A stretch of DNA of 64,000 nt, taken from Bradyrhizobium sp. CB1650 (GTDB taxonomy: Bacteria; Pseudomonadota; Alphaproteobacteria; Rhizobiales; Xanthobacteraceae). The notes below the pieces were generated by a model. The model had not been told where the DNA came from. It saw nothing but the letters and a program-made list of their open reading frames with translations, and made no database searches. Position 1 is the stretch's first letter, and each line of letters begins with the position of its first letter. The stretch lies in the NCBI RefSeq assembly GCF_029761915.1, contig NZ_CP121695.1, positions 6,477,501-6,541,500 of the forward strand. The letters run 5' to 3'. The position numbers and the translations under genes were made by a program. Below, one piece after another: positions 62,362-64,000 of this stretch.

Positions 62362-63826
62362 CTACTCGGCGGCGACCACGTCGGGCTTGAAATCGATGCC
62401 CAGTGCCTTGGCGACGCCGACGCCGTATGCGGGATCCGCTCGATAGAAGTGAACGAGCTGGCGCTGAATGATCTTGACGGGCACGCCGTCCATCGCTTCT
62501 TTGATATTGTTGAACAGCTGCTGCTTCTGATCGGCCGTCATCAGGCGGAACAGCTCTCCCGGCTGCCGATAGTCATCGTTCTCGTCTCGATGGTCGTAGC
62601 GGGCCGCATCTCCCGTGATTCTGAGCGGTGGCTCGCGGTAACCGTGGTCCTCAAGCGGGCCGTTGAACGAATTCGGCTCGTAGTAGGCGTCGGGGTATGG
62701 CTTGCCCTCGAGCCGCATTGAACCGTCAGCGTGATAATCGTTCACCTCTGCCCGCGGCCGGTTTACTGGGAGTTGGTGCGCATCGACACCGACCCTGTAG
62801 CGATGCGCGTCTGCATAGGAAAAAAATGCGAGCCTGCAACATCTTGTCCGGCGAATGGCCGATACCCGGTATGATGTTCGAGGGTGCCAGCGCCGCTTGC
62901 TCGACCTCAGCAAAATAGTTCTTCGGATTGCGGTTGAGTTCGAGAACGCCGACTTCGATTGAGGGGTAGTCCTTGTGCGGCCACACCTTGGTCAAGTCGA
63001 ATGGATTGTACCAGTGCTTGTCCACATCGCTCTCCGGCATGATCTGCACGGAAAATTTCCATTTCGGGAAAACGCCCTTCTCGATCGACTCGAACAAGTC
63101 GCGCTGATGGGTCTCGCGATCGTATGCCACCTTCTGAGCGGCTTCGGCATTGGTCCAGTTCTTGATGCCTTGCATGGTCTTGAAATGAAACTTGGCCCAG
63201 TGCCGTTCATTCTTGGCGTTGATGAACGAATAGGTATGCGAGCCGAAGCCGTCGACATTTCGATAGCTTTGCGGCAGGCCGCGGTCGGACATCAGGATAG
63301 TCACCTGGTGCAGGCTTTCCGGCGACAGCGACCAGAAGTCCCACATCGCGGTCGGTGAGCGCATGTTGGTCATCGGGTGCCGCTTCTGGGTATGGATGAA
63401 GTCGGGGAACTTCAGCGGATCGCGCACGAAGAACACCGGCGTATTGTTACCAACGAGGTCCCAGTTGCCCTCCTCGGTGTAGAAGCGCAGCGCGAAGCCC
63501 CGCACATCGCGCTCGGCGTCGGCTGCGCCGCGCTCGCCCGCCACCGTCGAGAAGCGCAGGAATGCTTCGGTCCTCTTGCCCTTCTGTAACGCCTTGGCCT
63601 TTGTGTACTTGGTGATGTCGTGCGTGATGGTCAGCGTGCCATACGCCGCCGAGCCCTTGGCATGAACGGTCCGCTCCGGAATACGTTCGCGGTTCTGGTG
63701 CGCGAGTTTCTCCAGCAGATGGAAGTCCTGCATCAGAACCGGGCCGCGTGGGCCTGCTGCAATGCTGTTTTGATTGTCGGGCACCGGCATGCCGCTGGTA
63801 GTTGTGAGTGTAGGGCGTTTGGCCAC
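62362..63826 (-). pseudogene. katA: Monofunctional catalase gene with a +1 frameshift in a homopolymer
   Basis: From GTG 63826 (GAGGAGCAATCC upstream) the frame reads a normal small-subunit catalase: [20 protein letters not shown], catalytic His in [10 protein letters not shown], Asn in [20 protein letters not shown], and [20 protein letters not shown]. After MLQARIF an additional base in the A-run at 62820-62826 (7 A on +; 6 would keep the frame) shifts reading. The remainder ([20 protein letters not shown] to the stop at 62362) continues in another frame. The break comes just before the heme ligand Tyr (SYADAHRYR). As read, no active enzyme results; a sequencing error in the run or slippage is also possible. 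Confidence 0.88.
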
Positions 63827-64000
63827 GGATTGCTCCTCTATTGCAAGACGATCGCCCCACAACCGACTGACTGCTCTGCGGCGGCTCGCAAACACCGTCG
63901 GTCGGCGTTTGCGGAATAAGGGACGCAGATGGAAATGTATCCGCCCACGTCGCAATTACTTTGGTTCGTTTGCTGCGAGTGCAGCGGCTTTGCGAGAAAG

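Overview
The window looks like chromosomal DNA of a Bradyrhizobium-type alphaproteobacterium. This rests on high GC, codon use, fused Liv-type ABC genes, many small orphan proteins of rhizobial type, and GC-rich dispersed palindromes near 14.0 kb and 20.5 kb. I identified no rRNA, tRNA or CRISPR array. All family names come from reading motifs in the translated sequence; no database was searched.

Layout. (1) 0-5 kb: 3' end of a branched-chain amino-acid-type ABC operon (binding protein, LivH permease, and a single protein fusing LivM, LivG and LivF), followed convergently by a Bug/TctC-type binding protein. (2) 5.5-11.7 kb: small orphan genes (HGGxSTG protein, NTF2-like, YdhR-like) and a NitT/TauT-type ABC operon preceded by a perfect palindrome. 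(3) 11.9-16.5 kb: ada, a cluster of very small proteins including a 49-residue ORF, a zinc ribbon and a cold-shock protein, and a DUF6894-Crp/Fnr pair. (4) 16.8-21.8 kb: MFS transporter, two M20 metallohydrolases and a mandelate-racemase-type enolase-superfamily enzyme, all on + and probably catabolic. (5) 21.8-28 kb: DUF1254 protein, AraC regulators, VOC protein and an epoxide-hydrolase-like enzyme. (6) 28.1-31.6 kb: the most unusual locus, a divergent pair of a coiled-coil protein and an 876-residue TraA-like protein. The relaxase residues look intact but the helicase motifs are degenerate.

(7) 31.7-36.9 kb: metal-homeostasis region with a ZnuA-like binding protein, a broken CobW GTPase gene, and DUF2946, DUF1007 and NicO genes. 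(8) 37-45.6 kb: IS remnant, cytochrome P450, amidohydrolase with a frameshifted signal peptide, two DUF3455 paralogues (one decayed) and scattered secreted proteins. (9) 45.8-48.9 kb: a tight three-gene cassette of type III polyketide synthase, ICMT-family methyltransferase and MFS exporter, a compact biosynthetic cluster. (10) 49.6-53 kb: MarR-EmrA-EmrB efflux operon with clear operator repeats. (11) 53.4-58.9 kb: RND adaptor and permease, followed by the 3' stub of a second RND permease joined to integrase debris. (12) 59-61 kb: decayed region (PLP-enzyme-like pseudogene, IS3 fragment joined to a LysR stub). (13) 61.5-63.8 kb: aquaporin and a catalase gene frameshifted in a homopolymer.

The left 30 kb is mostly intact, whereas 31.7-63.8 kb holds about ten broken genes or mobile-element scars. 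That suggests an accessory region undergoing decay, or some sequence errors in the case of single-base homopolymer lesions.
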